A stretch of DNA of 59,015 bases from an uncultured Bacteroidales bacterium (GTDB taxonomy: Bacteria > Bacteroidota > Bacteroidia > Bacteroidales > Paludibacteraceae): assembly GCA_902771935.1 (NCBI GenBank), contig CACXYM010000011.1, positions 1 to 59,015 on the forward strand. Reading direction: 5' to 3'. Below the pieces are notes generated by a model that was given only the letters and a program-made list of their open reading frames with translations, searched no databases and was not told the DNA's origin. Positions 43,046 to 51,472 of this stretch are shown piece by piece. A program made the position numbers and the translations under genes. The stretch's first letter is position 1. Each line of letters begins with the position of its first letter.

Positions 43046-44488
43046 CTAAAAGAAAAGCTTGAGTATATCATTTCCATTCGCAAAGATAAGTAGGGCTAAG
43101 AGCAACCAAAAACCGATGTTATTAGCCACTTCAAGGAACTTATCGCTGGGTTGTTTACCCGTAATCATCTCAAAGAGCAGGAAGAGCACGTATCCGCCGT
43201 CGAGCGCCGGAATAGGCAGGAAATTCATGAAAGCAAGGATGAGGCTGAGGAAAGCCGTCATGTGCCAGAAAGCAAACCAATTCCAGAAGCCTGGGAACAT
43301 ACTACCGATAGCGCCAAAGCCACCAACGGACTGCGCTCCTTCTTTGGTGAAGACAAGCCGCATCTGCTTAACGTAAGTTACGAGCGTAGCCCAGCCGTAC
43401 TTAATGCCAGCCGGAATAGACTCTAAGAACGTATAGGATTTATGCTCTATCGGGAAGTACTGATACTTATTCTTGATGATGACGCCGATAAGCGCCTGGT
43501 CGCCGATGAACAGGTGTGCTTGGTGCAGTTCACCTTGACGGTAATAATCGAGGGTTATACTGTCGCACGGGTGCTTCTGGAGTTCGTTGGTTACTTGCAC
43601 GTGACACGGCGTAGGAATACCGTTAACCGCCACCACGCTATCACCTTTCTGCATACCGGCCAAGTCGGCTGCGTGCAGCGGCATCACCGAATCGATGACG
43701 AAGGGCACAAACTCCGTTGCGAGGATATAGTTACGCTTCATATAGGTCTTATCCGCACGTTTCTTATCGCGTTCAGCCCGAGCAAAATCATTCTGCTCGG
43801 CGAGGAAGCGGTTGCCTAAATCATCGGACATAACAAGACCGATAGTGTCCGCTCCGCGCAGAACGGTGACGTTCTTTCTTCCCTCCAAGATGATCCACTG
43901 CATGACATCGGTCACATCCTCCGGCTCTTGACCATCGATAGCGATAATCTTATCATGCTGTTGGAAGCCTTCGTCCACAAGAATCTGCGAGAAATACAAG
44001 CCACTATCCACATTGCGAAGTGGCAGCCTGTCCGTGCCGTGCGTGAAGAGTAAGGCGCTGAAAATAACCATCGCCGCTAAGAAATTGACCAAAATACCAC
44101 CAAGGATAATGAGCATACGCTGAAAGACATTCTTAGAACGGAACTCCCATGGTTCGGCAGGTTTTTTAGCTATATCCTCGCTGCTGTGGGTCTCGTCAAT
44201 CATTCCGGCTATCGCGCAATAGCCACCAAACGGCACCCAGCCTATACCCCACTCTGTGTTCTCGGGATGCTTCGCCCACTCGTCGTTCTCCTCGACGTTC
44301 TTGGCACAAAAAGCGAAATGCCATTTGCCGTCAAACTTCTTCGCACGGAAAAGCGAAAAACGCGGGTTAAAAAACATGTAGAACTTCTCGACACGCACTT
44401 TAAAAAGGCGCGCGAAAAGGAAATGCCCAAACTCGTGGATTACCACCAAAAAACTGAGGGCTAATATCAATTGTACAACTTGGATCAT
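43046..44488 (-). CDS. rseP: site-2 protease RseP
   Basis: Inner-membrane zinc metalloprotease, 480 residues, of the RseP/site-2 protease family, which cuts membrane-embedded anti-sigma factors and remnant signal peptides. The zinc site HEFGH is at residues 18-22 and the second motif NFLPIPALDGG near the C-terminus. Two PDZ-like domains lie between (around 170-230 and 265-330, the second with LAGMQKGDSVVAVNGIP). Cytoplasmic and periplasmic loops are of the size usual in Bacteroidota. It follows dxr by four bases, the classical gene neighbourhood for this protease. Confidence 0.93.
   Translation of the reverse strand: MIQVVQLILALSFLVVIHEFGHFLFARLFKVRVEKFYMFFNPRFSLFRAKKFDGKWHFAFCAKNVEENDEWAKHPENTEWGIGWVPFGGYCAIAGMIDETHSSEDIAKKPAEPWEFRSKNVFQRMLIILGGILVNFLAAMVIFSALLFTHGTDRLPLRNVDSGLYFSQILVDEGFQQHDKIIAIDGQEPEDVTDVMQWIILEGRKNVTVLRGADTIGLVMSDDLGNRFLAEQNDFARAERDKKRADKTYMKRNYILATEFVPFVIDSVMPLHAADLAGMQKGDSVVAVNGIPTPCHVQVTNELQKHPCDSITLDYYRQGELHQAHLFIGDQALIGVIIKNKYQYFPIEHKSYTFLESIPAGIKYGWATLVTYVKQMRLVFTKEGAQSVGGFGAIGSMFPGFWNWFAFWHMTAFLSLILAFMNFLPIPALDGGYVLFLLFEMITGKQPSDKFLEVANNIGFWLLLALLIFANGNDILKLFF
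43081..43110 (-). promoter_or_regulatory. weak candidate promoter inside rseP
   Basis: Minus strand TTTG (43110-43107), 18 bp, TATCTTTG (43088-43081), at the 3' end of rseP and 52 bp before the acetyltransferase. The boxes match but the spacing is short. Confidence 0.35.
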
Positions 44489-44492
44489 CTCA

Positions 44493-45653
44493 TTAATGTA
44501 TTAGTAATTCTTCGGTTATGCGGCGTGCTGCAGTGTCCGTAGCCACATAATCATCGTACGTCGGCTTGGCGATAAAGGTGGCCTTCGACATCGCTTGCGC
44601 GATGATTTCACTCATCTGAAGGAAGCCACATCTGCCTTCTCGGAAAGCGAGATTGACTATTTCGTTGGCAGCATTAAGCACACAGGGCATATTGCCGCCT
44701 TTAGCCGTGGCCTCGTACGCCAGGCGCAAGTTCGGGAAGCGCTCGAGGTCGGGTTTCTCAAATGTCAAGTCTTTGATGGCTAATAAATCCACTCTCGGAA
44801 AGTCGCTTAAGATACGCTCAGGATACGCTAAAGCGTATTGTATAGGCAAGTGCATATCCGGAGCACCTAATTGCGCCTTCACTGCGCCATCGGTGAACTG
44901 CACCGCCGAATGCACTATCGACTGCGGATGAATCAGCACCTCTATCTTTTCCGCCGGCACGCCAAACAGCCACTTTGCCTCAATCACCTCAAAGCCCTTA
45001 TTCATCATGGAAGCCGAGTCAATAGTAATCTTCGCGCCCATGTCCCAATTAGGGTGCTTGAGTGCATCGGCAGCTGTGACATGTGCCATTTGGTCCAAGG
45101 AATAAGTGCGGAACGGTCCACCGGAAGCCGTGAGAAGGATTTTCTCTATCTCATTGGTATGCTCGCCTACAAGTGACTGAAAAATAGCCGAATGTTCACT
45201 ATCCACCGGCAAAATAGGTGCATGATGTTTTTGCGCCTGTTCGCATATCAATTCGCCGGCAACGACGAGTGTTTCTTTATTGGCAAGTGCAATTGTCTTA
45301 CCCGCCTCAATAGCCGCTATCGTCGGACGTAAACCCGCATAACCGACCATCGAAGCAACGACGATATCGATACTGGGGAAGGTCACCATATCGGCAATAG
45401 CATCTGTGCCTGCCCAAATCTTGCCTTGGAAGTGTAGTGCTGAGAGTTTGGCCTTGAGCGCATCATACTGCGTCTCATCCGCGATGCACACCACTTCGGG
45501 TTTGAACTCGCGTGCTTGCTCGACCAGCAAATCCACGTTGCGATGCGCACAGATAGCATACACCGCGAAACGGTCAGGATTACTCCGAACCACATCCAAT
45601 GTCTGTGTGCCGATAGAGCCGGTTGAACCTAATATGGCAAGTTGTTTGGGCAT
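44493..45653 (-). CDS. dxr: 1-deoxy-D-xylulose 5-phosphate reductoisomerase
   Basis: DXR, 386 residues, makes 2-C-methyl-erythritol 4-phosphate in the non-mevalonate isoprenoid pathway with NADPH and a divalent metal. N-terminal NADPH loop GSTGSIGTQTLDV, then LANKETLVVAG, PVDSEHSA (metal and substrate), TASGGPF, and HPNWDMGAKITIDSASMMNK. Length is typical. It overlaps the LytM gene by one base and is followed by rseP, a common order. Confidence 0.95.
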   Translation of the reverse strand: MPKQLAILGSTGSIGTQTLDVVRSNPDRFAVYAICAHRNVDLLVEQAREFKPEVVCIADETQYDALKAKLSALHFQGKIWAGTDAIADMVTFPSIDIVVASMVGYAGLRPTIAAIEAGKTIALANKETLVVAGELICEQAQKHHAPILPVDSEHSAIFQSLVGEHTNEIEKILLTASGGPFRTYSLDQMAHVTAADALKHPNWDMGAKITIDSASMMNKGFEVIEAKWLFGVPAEKIEVLIHPQSIVHSAVQFTDGAVKAQLGAPDMHLPIQYALAYPERILSDFPRVDLLAIKDLTFEKPDLERFPNLRLAYEATAKGGNMPCVLNAANEIVNLAFREGRCGFLQMSEIIAQAMSKATFIAKPTYDDYVATDTAARRITEELLIH

Positions 45654-46489
45654 TAGAAAACAATCACTTCTTCCGGATTTACACTCTCACCACGACGCCA
45701 TAACTCAAACAACAGCAGCTCGTTATTGGACACGATTCCAATACTCTCGCCTTCTTTAACCACATCTCCTGAATGTTTGAGCGGCTTGTCCAGATTGCGA
45801 TAAATAGAGATATAATCGCGGTGCTCCAACAACATCATATAGGTATTGTTTATCTGATACTGCACCAACAACACGGTACCAGGCAACACGGCCGTTGCGT
45901 TTTCATTGGCAGGCGTTTGGATAGCTACGCCAAACTGTTTATTCTCCGGCAAATAATGCTCCATCACGACTCCGTGAGCCGGCCTGAAGAATGTAACCAC
46001 TGGCGCAACCTGCTGCACGTCAAAGAGTTGCAAGTTATCCTTTTCCTTGGCTTCATATTGTGCCATAAACTCTTCAGTCGCTTCACTCTTGGCTTTCTGC
46101 AACAATTGTTCGCGTTGCACAATCTGCAGCGAGTCTAAACTCTTCACCGTATCCGACTTCACTTCACCCGCCATAATATCGCGGATAACGGACAGATACT
46201 GCGTCTGCACGCTGAGGGTCGAGCTGAGCGAATCAACACGGACTGTTTCCTCTACTAAACGCTGGCGAATACTCTCCGAATAACCCGGCAGAATATTACG
46301 TATAGGCGTGTAGAAAATAAGTAAAGAGTAAATGCCTAACGTGATGAAGAAAGAAAGCGTCAAGAGCACAAACACAGACATTCGACTCAGCCTCGTGTGC
46401 CAAATCTCAGTAAAAGTATCCTCGTTGAGAATGCTTAAACGATACTTATACAGCAGTCGTTTCCAAAAACCATCTCTCTTTTCCGGCAT
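45653..46489 (-). CDS. LytM/M23-like envelope protein, zinc ligands lost
   Basis: A 278-residue protein with one membrane helix (about 35-57), a coiled region (about 70-160) and a C-terminal M23-like domain (about 170-278). The fold marks are present (RNLDKPLKHSGDVVKEGESI, then LLLFELWRRGESVNPEE). The zinc ligands are not: the HxxxD motif reads around KQFGVAIQT, with no His and Ala for Asp, and the HLHFE motif reads LLLFELW. It therefore cannot be an active zinc endopeptidase; by analogy with EnvC or NlpD it could activate amidases or be structural. Its start lies directly after a heptad array that fills the gap from the fumarase gene. Confidence 0.85.
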   Translation of the reverse strand: MPEKRDGFWKRLLYKYRLSILNEDTFTEIWHTRLSRMSVFVLLTLSFFITLGIYSLLIFYTPIRNILPGYSESIRQRLVEETVRVDSLSSTLSVQTQYLSVIRDIMAGEVKSDTVKSLDSLQIVQREQLLQKAKSEATEEFMAQYEAKEKDNLQLFDVQQVAPVVTFFRPAHGVVMEHYLPENKQFGVAIQTPANENATAVLPGTVLLVQYQINNTYMMLLEHRDYISIYRNLDKPLKHSGDVVKEGESIGIVSNNELLLFELWRRGESVNPEEVIVF

Positions 46490-46492
46490 TTT

Positions 46493-46555
46493 CTTTCGAC
46501 TTTTGACTTTTGACTTTCGACTTTCGATTTTTTGCTTTCGACTCTTAACTAATTA
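46493..46555. repeat. heptad array filling the fumarase-LytM gap
   Basis: Minus strand: TAATTAG TTAAGAG TCGAAAG CAAAAAA TCGAAAG TCGAAAG TCAAAAG TCAAAAG TCGAAAG, nine consecutive 7-base units. The first two units include the last codons and stop codon of the fumarase gene; the last unit ends four bases before the ATG of the LytM gene. Confidence 0.92.
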
Positions 46556-48188
46556 TGGTGCAGCCTGCACAGGGCTTGAGTTGTTTGAAGAAATCATTTC
46601 CTTTGTCATCCACAAGAATAAACGCAGGGAAATCTTCCACTTCAATCTTCCAAATAGCCTCCATACCGAGTTCGGGATACTCAACGCACTCGATGGACTT
46701 GATGTTATTCTGCGCAAGAATAGCGGCAGGGCCGCCAATCGAACCAAGGTAGAATCCGCCGTGCTTTTGGCAAGCATTCGTTACGTCAATGGAACGATTA
46801 CCTTTAGCGAGCATGATGAGCGAACCGCCGTGCTCTTGGAACTCATCCACATATGGGTCCATACGTCCTGCCGTTGTCGGTCCCATCGAACCGCAAGGCA
46901 TTCCTGTAGGCGTTTTAGCAGGACCTGCATAATAAATAGGATGATCCTTAAGATATTGCGGCATTGGTTCGCCTGCGTCGAGACGAGCTTTGATTTTCGC
47001 GTGCGCAATATCACGGCCAACGATAATCGTGCCATTCAGACTCAAACGCGTACCAATAGGATATTTGGTAAGGATAGCGCAAACGTCTTTCATCGGCTGG
47101 TTGAGGTCGATACGAACAGCATCGCCTTCGCCTGCGTTACGCAACTCTGCCGGAATGAGACTGCCCGGATTATTATCCATCTTCTCAATCCATATACCTT
47201 CCTTATTGATTTTGCACTTGATATTGCGGTCAGCAGAGCAGCTGACACCCAGACCGATCGGGCAACTTGCGCCGTGACGCGGCAGACGGATAACGCGTAC
47301 GTCATGCGCCATGTATTTACCGCCGAACTGCGCGCCAAGACCGATTTTATAAGCCTCTTGCAGCAGTTGTTTCTCCAATTCGATATCGCGGAAAGCACGA
47401 CCGGAAGCATTACCTGTTGTAGGCAGACTGTCGTAGTAATGTGTCGAAGCCAGTTTAACCGTCAGCAGGTTCTTCTCGGCACTCGTACCGCCGATAACGA
47501 TAGCAATATGATACGGCGGACAAGCAGCTGTACCCAGACTCTTCATCTTCTCTACAAGGAACGGAATGAGTGTTCCCGGATTCTGGATGCGCGCTTTGGT
47601 CTCTTGGTAGAGATAGGTCTTATTGGCACTTCCGCCACCTTTGGTTACGCACAAGAAACGATACTCATTTCCCTCCGTCGCTTCCAAGTCTATCTGTGCG
47701 GGCAGGTTGCACTTCGTATTCACCTCGTCGTACATGTTCAGCGGAGCATTTTGACTATAGCGCAGATTGCACTCCGTATAGGTATTATATACACCTTCGC
47801 TCAATGCCTCTTCGTCACAGAAGCCAGTCCAGACTTCTTGTCCCTTCTCGCCATGAATAATAGCCGTTCCGGTATCTTGGCAAAGCGGCAGTTGACCTTT
47901 GGCAGACACTTCTGCATTGCGCAAGAACGTCAGTGCCACGTACTTGTCGTTATCCGATGCTTCCGGGTCACGCAAAATCTTCGCCACTTGCTCATTATGA
48001 CTACGACGCAGCATGAAACTCACGTCATGAAAAGCCTGTTGCGCCATCAGCGTCAGTCCTTCAGGCTGCACTTTCAAAATCTCGTGTCCTTCAAAATTAC
48101 CTACCGACACATAGTCTTTCGTCAACAGATAATACTCTGTTTCGTCTTTGCCGAGTTGGAACATCGGCTGGTATTCATAGTTCTTCAT
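46545..48188 (-). CDS. class I fumarate hydratase
   Basis: Iron-sulfur fumarase of 547 residues, hydrates fumarate/malate; in an organism of this type it mainly runs towards fumarate and succinate. The alpha part (to about 330) and beta part are fused, as in FumA/FumB. The [4Fe-4S] cysteines lie in [18 protein letters not shown] and [15 protein letters not shown]. The beta domain carries [18 protein letters not shown]. The start is ATG 48188; an in-frame GTG lies three codons earlier. The opposite strand is also open for 639 codons, but only as a shadow. It belongs to the transcript starting at 49443. Confidence 0.95.
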   Translation of the reverse strand: MKNYEYQPMFQLGKDETEYYLLTKDYVSVGNFEGHEILKVQPEGLTLMAQQAFHDVSFMLRRSHNEQVAKILRDPEASDNDKYVALTFLRNAEVSAKGQLPLCQDTGTAIIHGEKGQEVWTGFCDEEALSEGVYNTYTECNLRYSQNAPLNMYDEVNTKCNLPAQIDLEATEGNEYRFLCVTKGGGSANKTYLYQETKARIQNPGTLIPFLVEKMKSLGTAACPPYHIAIVIGGTSAEKNLLTVKLASTHYYDSLPTTGNASGRAFRDIELEKQLLQEAYKIGLGAQFGGKYMAHDVRVIRLPRHGASCPIGLGVSCSADRNIKCKINKEGIWIEKMDNNPGSLIPAELRNAGEGDAVRIDLNQPMKDVCAILTKYPIGTRLSLNGTIIVGRDIAHAKIKARLDAGEPMPQYLKDHPIYYAGPAKTPTGMPCGSMGPTTAGRMDPYVDEFQEHGGSLIMLAKGNRSIDVTNACQKHGGFYLGSIGGPAAILAQNNIKSIECVEYPELGMEAIWKIEVEDFPAFILVDDKGNDFFKQLKPCAGCTIIS

Positions 48189-48201
48189 AGTATGCACTTA
48201 T

Positions 48202-49380
48202 TTACTCTACTACTTTTCCGTTCAAATCGTAAGCCTTGCCTTCGCGAATGATCAGCACTTGACCATTGCGAATCACCTTCACCATATTAGCCGACTTAGT
48301 AGCTACGTGGTCGATAGCCGTAGCTTTGTCGTGATAGTAGTAGGTATTGAAGCCTGTATTGATAAAACTGGACGATCCCGTGTTGTACATGTAGTAAAGT
48401 TGCTTCTTCACGTAGTCGGTACCCTCAATATAGACAGTTTCTTCTTTGTTAGTGTATCCCCATTGAGCACCGTCCCAATCTGCTTCTTTTGTTAATACCA
48501 GATTACCATCTGCATTGTATTCGAACTCTTGTATGTGACCAGGAACAAAATCGCTTATTATTGTACTATAGTTTTGCACCTCTATCGACAACAGTTGATT
48601 GTTCGTATCGTACATGTATAACCATTGAACTGTAGGATCCCAGTCGGTACCGGCACTGTTAATCGAATACTTAACATCCTTTGTCAAGTTGGAATTAGCA
48701 TCATAATCGAACGTCTCTTTATTAGATGGTTTCCAATCGTCGGATACCCAACTATCCTCTATAATTTCTGTCACTTTCTTGTTCGCATTATAGGTATACG
48801 TTTTGCGCCAAGAGTACACGAAGTCGTTGATGAGCGTATTATAATAGAAGGACAACTCGGTCTTCAGCAAACCGTTCTCGTAGTCATAAGTTATCTTGTC
48901 GTAATCTACCCATTTACCCGCTTCCCAACCGGAACCGAGATACAGGATAACTTGATTCGCTCCTTTGTACGTATATTTATCACGTTTTACGTTTTTTAGC
49001 GCTTTAGTCACATCGTCCCACTGCTTATAAATTTCCTCCAACTTATTTCCAGCTTCGTCAAATTTTCTTTCATAACCGAAGTTATCTCTCCAATCGTCGG
49101 ATTCCCAATTTTGATAAGTTTGGCTCGTTTGATTACCTGCTGCATCGTAAGTAAACATATATCTGCCGGAAGGAACCCACGTTTCCGTGCCACCGTCCCA
49201 GTTAGAATACGTCTCGGATAGCCGCTCGCCGGACGCGGTCCAGACGAACTCGGTCTTACTCTTACCACCGGCTCCTTCGAAGATCATACTGTCCAGAACC
49301 AAGGTTTTTGCTTGTACTGCCGCCATCAAAACCGGCGAACTCAACAGCGCAATTGCTGCAACTAAGATAGTTTTTTTCAT
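48202..49380 (-). CDS. secreted YD-like repeat protein with C-terminal tail
   Basis: A 392-residue secreted protein: signal peptide MKKTILVAAIALLSSPVLMA, then about seven repeats of 40-50 residues with the pattern Y-D/N-x-x-G-N-x(6-10)-W-x(3-5)-W-x(3-6)-K-x-x-Y (for example YMFTYDAAGNQTSQTYQNWE and FEYNADGNLVLTKEADWDG). This resembles RHS/YD or DUF3836-type beta repeats common in secreted Bacteroidales proteins. It ends VIRNGQVLIIREGKAYDLNG, the shared tail. Function unknown; probably surface-attached. It is the first gene of the transcript from 49443, with fumarase 14 bp downstream. Confidence 0.8.
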   Translation of the reverse strand: MKKTILVAAIALLSSPVLMAAVQAKTLVLDSMIFEGAGGKSKTEFVWTASGERLSETYSNWDGGTETWVPSGRYMFTYDAAGNQTSQTYQNWESDDWRDNFGYERKFDEAGNKLEEIYKQWDDVTKALKNVKRDKYTYKGANQVILYLGSGWEAGKWVDYDKITYDYENGLLKTELSFYYNTLINDFVYSWRKTYTYNANKKVTEIIEDSWVSDDWKPSNKETFDYDANSNLTKDVKYSINSAGTDWDPTVQWLYMYDTNNQLLSIEVQNYSTIISDFVPGHIQEFEYNADGNLVLTKEADWDGAQWGYTNKEETVYIEGTDYVKKQLYYMYNTGSSSFINTGFNTYYYHDKATAIDHVATKSANMVKVIRNGQVLIIREGKAYDLNGKVVE

Positions 49381-49442
49381 AATAATACCTATTTACTGCC
49401 TACTCTTCTACGGATTTTCGGCACACTCCACCAATTTGGCGG

Positions 49443-49474
49443 CAAAGGTACAAAAAATATTGCATCTATGCAAA
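49443..49474 (-). promoter_or_regulatory. promoter of the secreted YD-protein/fumarase transcript
   Basis: Minus strand: TTTG (49474-49471), 20 bp, TACCTTTG (49450-49443). The inverted repeat TTGCAT-CT-ATGCAA (49460-49473) overlaps the -33 box. It can drive seven genes down to DUF4293. Confidence 0.9.
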
Positions 49475-49561
49475 CTTTTTACCTTTTTTTTGAGAAATAA
49501 TTCCAAGTTGACAAGTTTACGTACAAAAAATACACTTTTTACAAAAAAAATGCTCAAAAAT

Positions 49562-49592
49562 TTTGTCAGTTCAAAAAAAAGCAGTACTTTTG
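49562..49592 (+). promoter_or_regulatory. promoter of tRNA-Lys
   Basis: TTTG (49562-49565), 19 bp, TACTTTTG (49585-49592). The leader between about 49599 and the tRNA at 49721 contains GGGGTCCCCG and the hairpin GGGCATAGCCC. Confidence 0.8.
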
Positions 49593-49720
49593 CAGCCGGT
49601 TTCCAAAAATTGGAGTGTTCGGGGTCCCCGGAAATTTTAATTTTTTGGGAAAGCGAAGCGTAACACGGCGCACTTTACAAGGGCATAGCCCGTAGTCGTG
49701 CAAGTGTTAACGCAAGCGTA

Positions 49721-49793
49721 GTCTCCCTAGCTCAGTTGGTAGAGCAACTGACTCTTAATCAGTGGGTCGAGGGTTCGAGTCCCTCGGGGGACA
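49721..49793 (+). tRNA. tRNA-Lys (anticodon CTT)
   Basis: Full cloverleaf: acceptor GTCTCCC with GGGGGAC, D arm with AGCTCAGTTGGTAGAGC, anticodon stem ACTGA/TCAGT around the loop CTCTTAA (anticodon CTT), and T arm CGAGGGTTCGAGTCCCTCG. Discriminator base A; CCA is not encoded. Confidence 0.96.
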
Positions 49794-49794
49794 C

Positions 49795-49836
49795 AAAACA
49801 GATGGACTGCCTTCAGGTAGCCCATCTGTTTTGTTT
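49795..49836 (+). terminator. tRNA-Lys terminator
   Basis: Long hairpin with outer stem AAAACAGATGG/CCATCTGTTTT and inner stem CTGCC/GGTAG, ending in TTTTGTTT. It begins two bases after the tRNA. Confidence 0.88.
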
Positions 49837-49850
49837 CGAGGGACTCGAAG

Positions 49851-49917
49851 AGTCCCGAGTGGGGCGGAGGTGTCCCCGCTTAACGGGGAAACCGGCTTCC
49901 GCCGGAAGGGGCTTTTT
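49851..49917 (+). repeat. structured 67-bp element, copy A
   Basis: Multi-hairpin element: TCCCCG/CGGGGA, then CCGGC/GCCGG (or the alternative CTTCCG/CGGAAG), ending GGGGCTTTTTT. It is 64/67 identical to copy B at 49944-50010. A further hairpin, related in sequence to the tRNA T arm (CGAGGGACT/AGTCCCGAG), lies at its 5' side. Confidence 0.85.
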
Positions 49918-49943
49918 TGGTGGTGCTTTACCTCGAGGGATGT

Positions 49944-50010
49944 AGTCCCGAGTGGGGCGGAGGTGTCCCCGCCAAACGGGGAAACCGGCATCCGCCGGAA
50001 GGGGCTTTTT
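49944..50010 (+). repeat. structured 67-bp element, copy B
   Basis: Second copy of the 49851 element; the three differences fall in loop or tetraloop positions (CTTAAC versus CCAAAC, GGCTTCC versus GGCATCC). It also ends in a T-run and lies 20 bp before the promoter of the AmgK-RapZ gene. Confidence 0.85.
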
Positions 50011-50030
50011 GAATTTTTCCAATTTAAATA

Positions 50031-50062
50031 TTTGGAGGATTGCATTTTTTGTTGTATCTTTG
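50031..50062 (+). promoter_or_regulatory. promoter of the AmgK-RapZ fusion gene
   Basis: TTTG (50031-50034), 20 bp, TATCTTTG (50055-50062). The first in-frame ATG after it is 50072. Confidence 0.9.
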
Positions 50063-50071
50063 CAGCCTAAA

Positions 50072-51472
50072 ATGCAAACAACTACTATGAAACAATCCGG
50101 TAGCAATCGTATCTACTCCCGCGAAGCCGATCCATCAGGCAATACTTTTATTCGCGTTCAAGGCACGTCACGCACAGAAAACCATGCTTTTATCACCATG
50201 GCAAGGCATTTTCGCGCGCTCAACCTGCCCGTGCCTGAAATCTATACAGTCAGCCAAGACGAGATGACATACACCCAGCAAGATTTGGGCGACACCTTAT
50301 TATTTGACTATATACGTAGCGGACGAGAGAATGGTGATTGGACAGAAGAGCAAATCTCTATGCTCGAAAAGACAATGCGCCAACTCGCCCATATTCAAGT
50401 CGAAGGTGCTCAAAACATGGATTGGTCGGTATGCTACCCCATTCCGGCTTTTGACCGGAAGAGCATTTTCTGGGACCTCAATTACTTCAAATATAACTTC
50501 CTCAAGCTCACAGGTATTGATTTCTCCGAGCCGGAACTGGAAAACGAATTTGAGAAACTCGCAGACGCACTCTTGGAAGTCCCGTGCGACGTTTTTATGT
50601 ATCGCGACTTCCAAAGTCGCAATGTGATGATTTATGAAAACGAGCCCTATTTCATTGACTTTCAGGGAGGTAGACGCGGCCCCATCTATTACGATTTAGC
50701 TTCGTTCCTTTGGCAAGCCAAAGCCAATTATCCGCAATTGCTACGAGAGCAACTCCTCAACGCTTACTTTGACGAACTTGAGAAGATTAATTACAAATCA
50801 CAAATCACCACGGCTCTGCCGATCGACAGAAATTACAAATTACAAACCTTTGTTCTCTTCCGCACTTTGCAGGTTCTCGGTGCCTACGGCTTCCGCGGAC
50901 TCATCGAGCGCAAGCAGCATTTTATCGACTCTATTCCGTTCGCAATAAAGAACCTCAACGAACTTTTCGACAATAACACGGACCTGAAAGCGGAGTTACC
51001 TCTCCTCTACATCCTTTCCACCGAATTACGCAAAAAGTGCGAGCGCATTGCGAGACCCTGCCCTGACGCCAACTTAACCTTAACTGTGGACATACTGTCG
51101 TTCAGTTTCAAGAAAGGCTTACCTGCCGACCCGTCCGGCAACGGTGGCGGCTATGTATTTGACTGCCGTAGCACACATAATCCCGGCAAATACGAGGAGT
51201 ACAAACAATTAACCGGCCTTGATCAGCCGGTCATTGACTTTCTGGAGTCGGATGGCGAGATACTCACCTTCCTCGACCATGTGTATGCTTTAGTGGATCA
51301 CCACGTAGAACGATTTATCGAACGAGGATTCACGCACCTGCAGATAGCTTTCGGTTGCACGGGTGGTCAGCATCGCAGCGTCTATTCGGCAGAAGCAACG
51401 GCTAAACATCTGCGCGCTAAATATCCCGGAATCAACATCTGCGTGACGCACCGAGAACAAACTAACGGCTAA
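50072..51472 (+). CDS. amino-sugar kinase-like protein fused to a RapZ C-terminal domain
   Basis: A 466-residue two-domain cytoplasmic protein. Residues about 1-330 are an APH/AmgK-type kinase (COG3178): loop [10 protein letters not shown], catalytic [10 protein letters not shown] (Asp179, Asn184) and metal motif IDFQGG (Asp196), then YYDLASFLW. AmgK phosphorylates MurNAc or GlcNAc at C1 in wall recycling. Residues about 335-466 match the RapZ C-terminal domain, which binds GlcN6P in Escherichia coli: [42 protein letters not shown]. Start options are ATG 50072 and ATG 50087. A heptad array encodes an insertion near residue 241-260. Its 3' end overlaps the convergent glycosyltransferase by 11 bp. 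Confidence 0.85.
   Translation: MQTTTMKQSGSNRIYSREADPSGNTFIRVQGTSRTENHAFITMARHFRALNLPVPEIYTVSQDEMTYTQQDLGDTLLFDYIRSGRENGDWTEEQISMLEKTMRQLAHIQVEGAQNMDWSVCYPIPAFDRKSIFWDLNYFKYNFLKLTGIDFSEPELENEFEKLADALLEVPCDVFMYRDFQSRNVMIYENEPYFIDFQGGRRGPIYYDLASFLWQAKANYPQLLREQLLNAYFDELEKINYKSQITTALPIDRNYKLQTFVLFRTLQVLGAYGFRGLIERKQHFIDSIPFAIKNLNELFDNNTDLKAELPLLYILSTELRKKCERIARPCPDANLTLTVDILSFSFKKGLPADPSGNGGGYVFDCRSTHNPGKYEEYKQLTGLDQPVIDFLESDGEILTFLDHVYALVDHHVERFIERGFTHLQIAFGCTGGQHRSVYSAEATAKHLRAKYPGINICVTHREQTNG
50791..50846. repeat. split heptad array inside the AmgK-RapZ gene
   Basis: TTACAAA TCACAAA TCACCAC (50791-50811), then 21 bases, then TTACAAA TTACAAA (50833-50846). It encodes an extra loop in the kinase domain. 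Confidence 0.75.

Noticed and set aside
46332-48251. 639-codon open frame on the plus strand opposite fumarase
   Set aside because: It is the antisense shadow of a well-conserved fumarase with all iron-sulfur cysteines; it has no promoter and its composition is that of a reverse complement.
49721-50012. Integrated element or prophage attachment site at tRNA-Lys
   Set aside because: The T-arm-like sequence downstream is inverted and short, and no integrase or phage gene lies nearby; it is better explained as part of a structured repeat.
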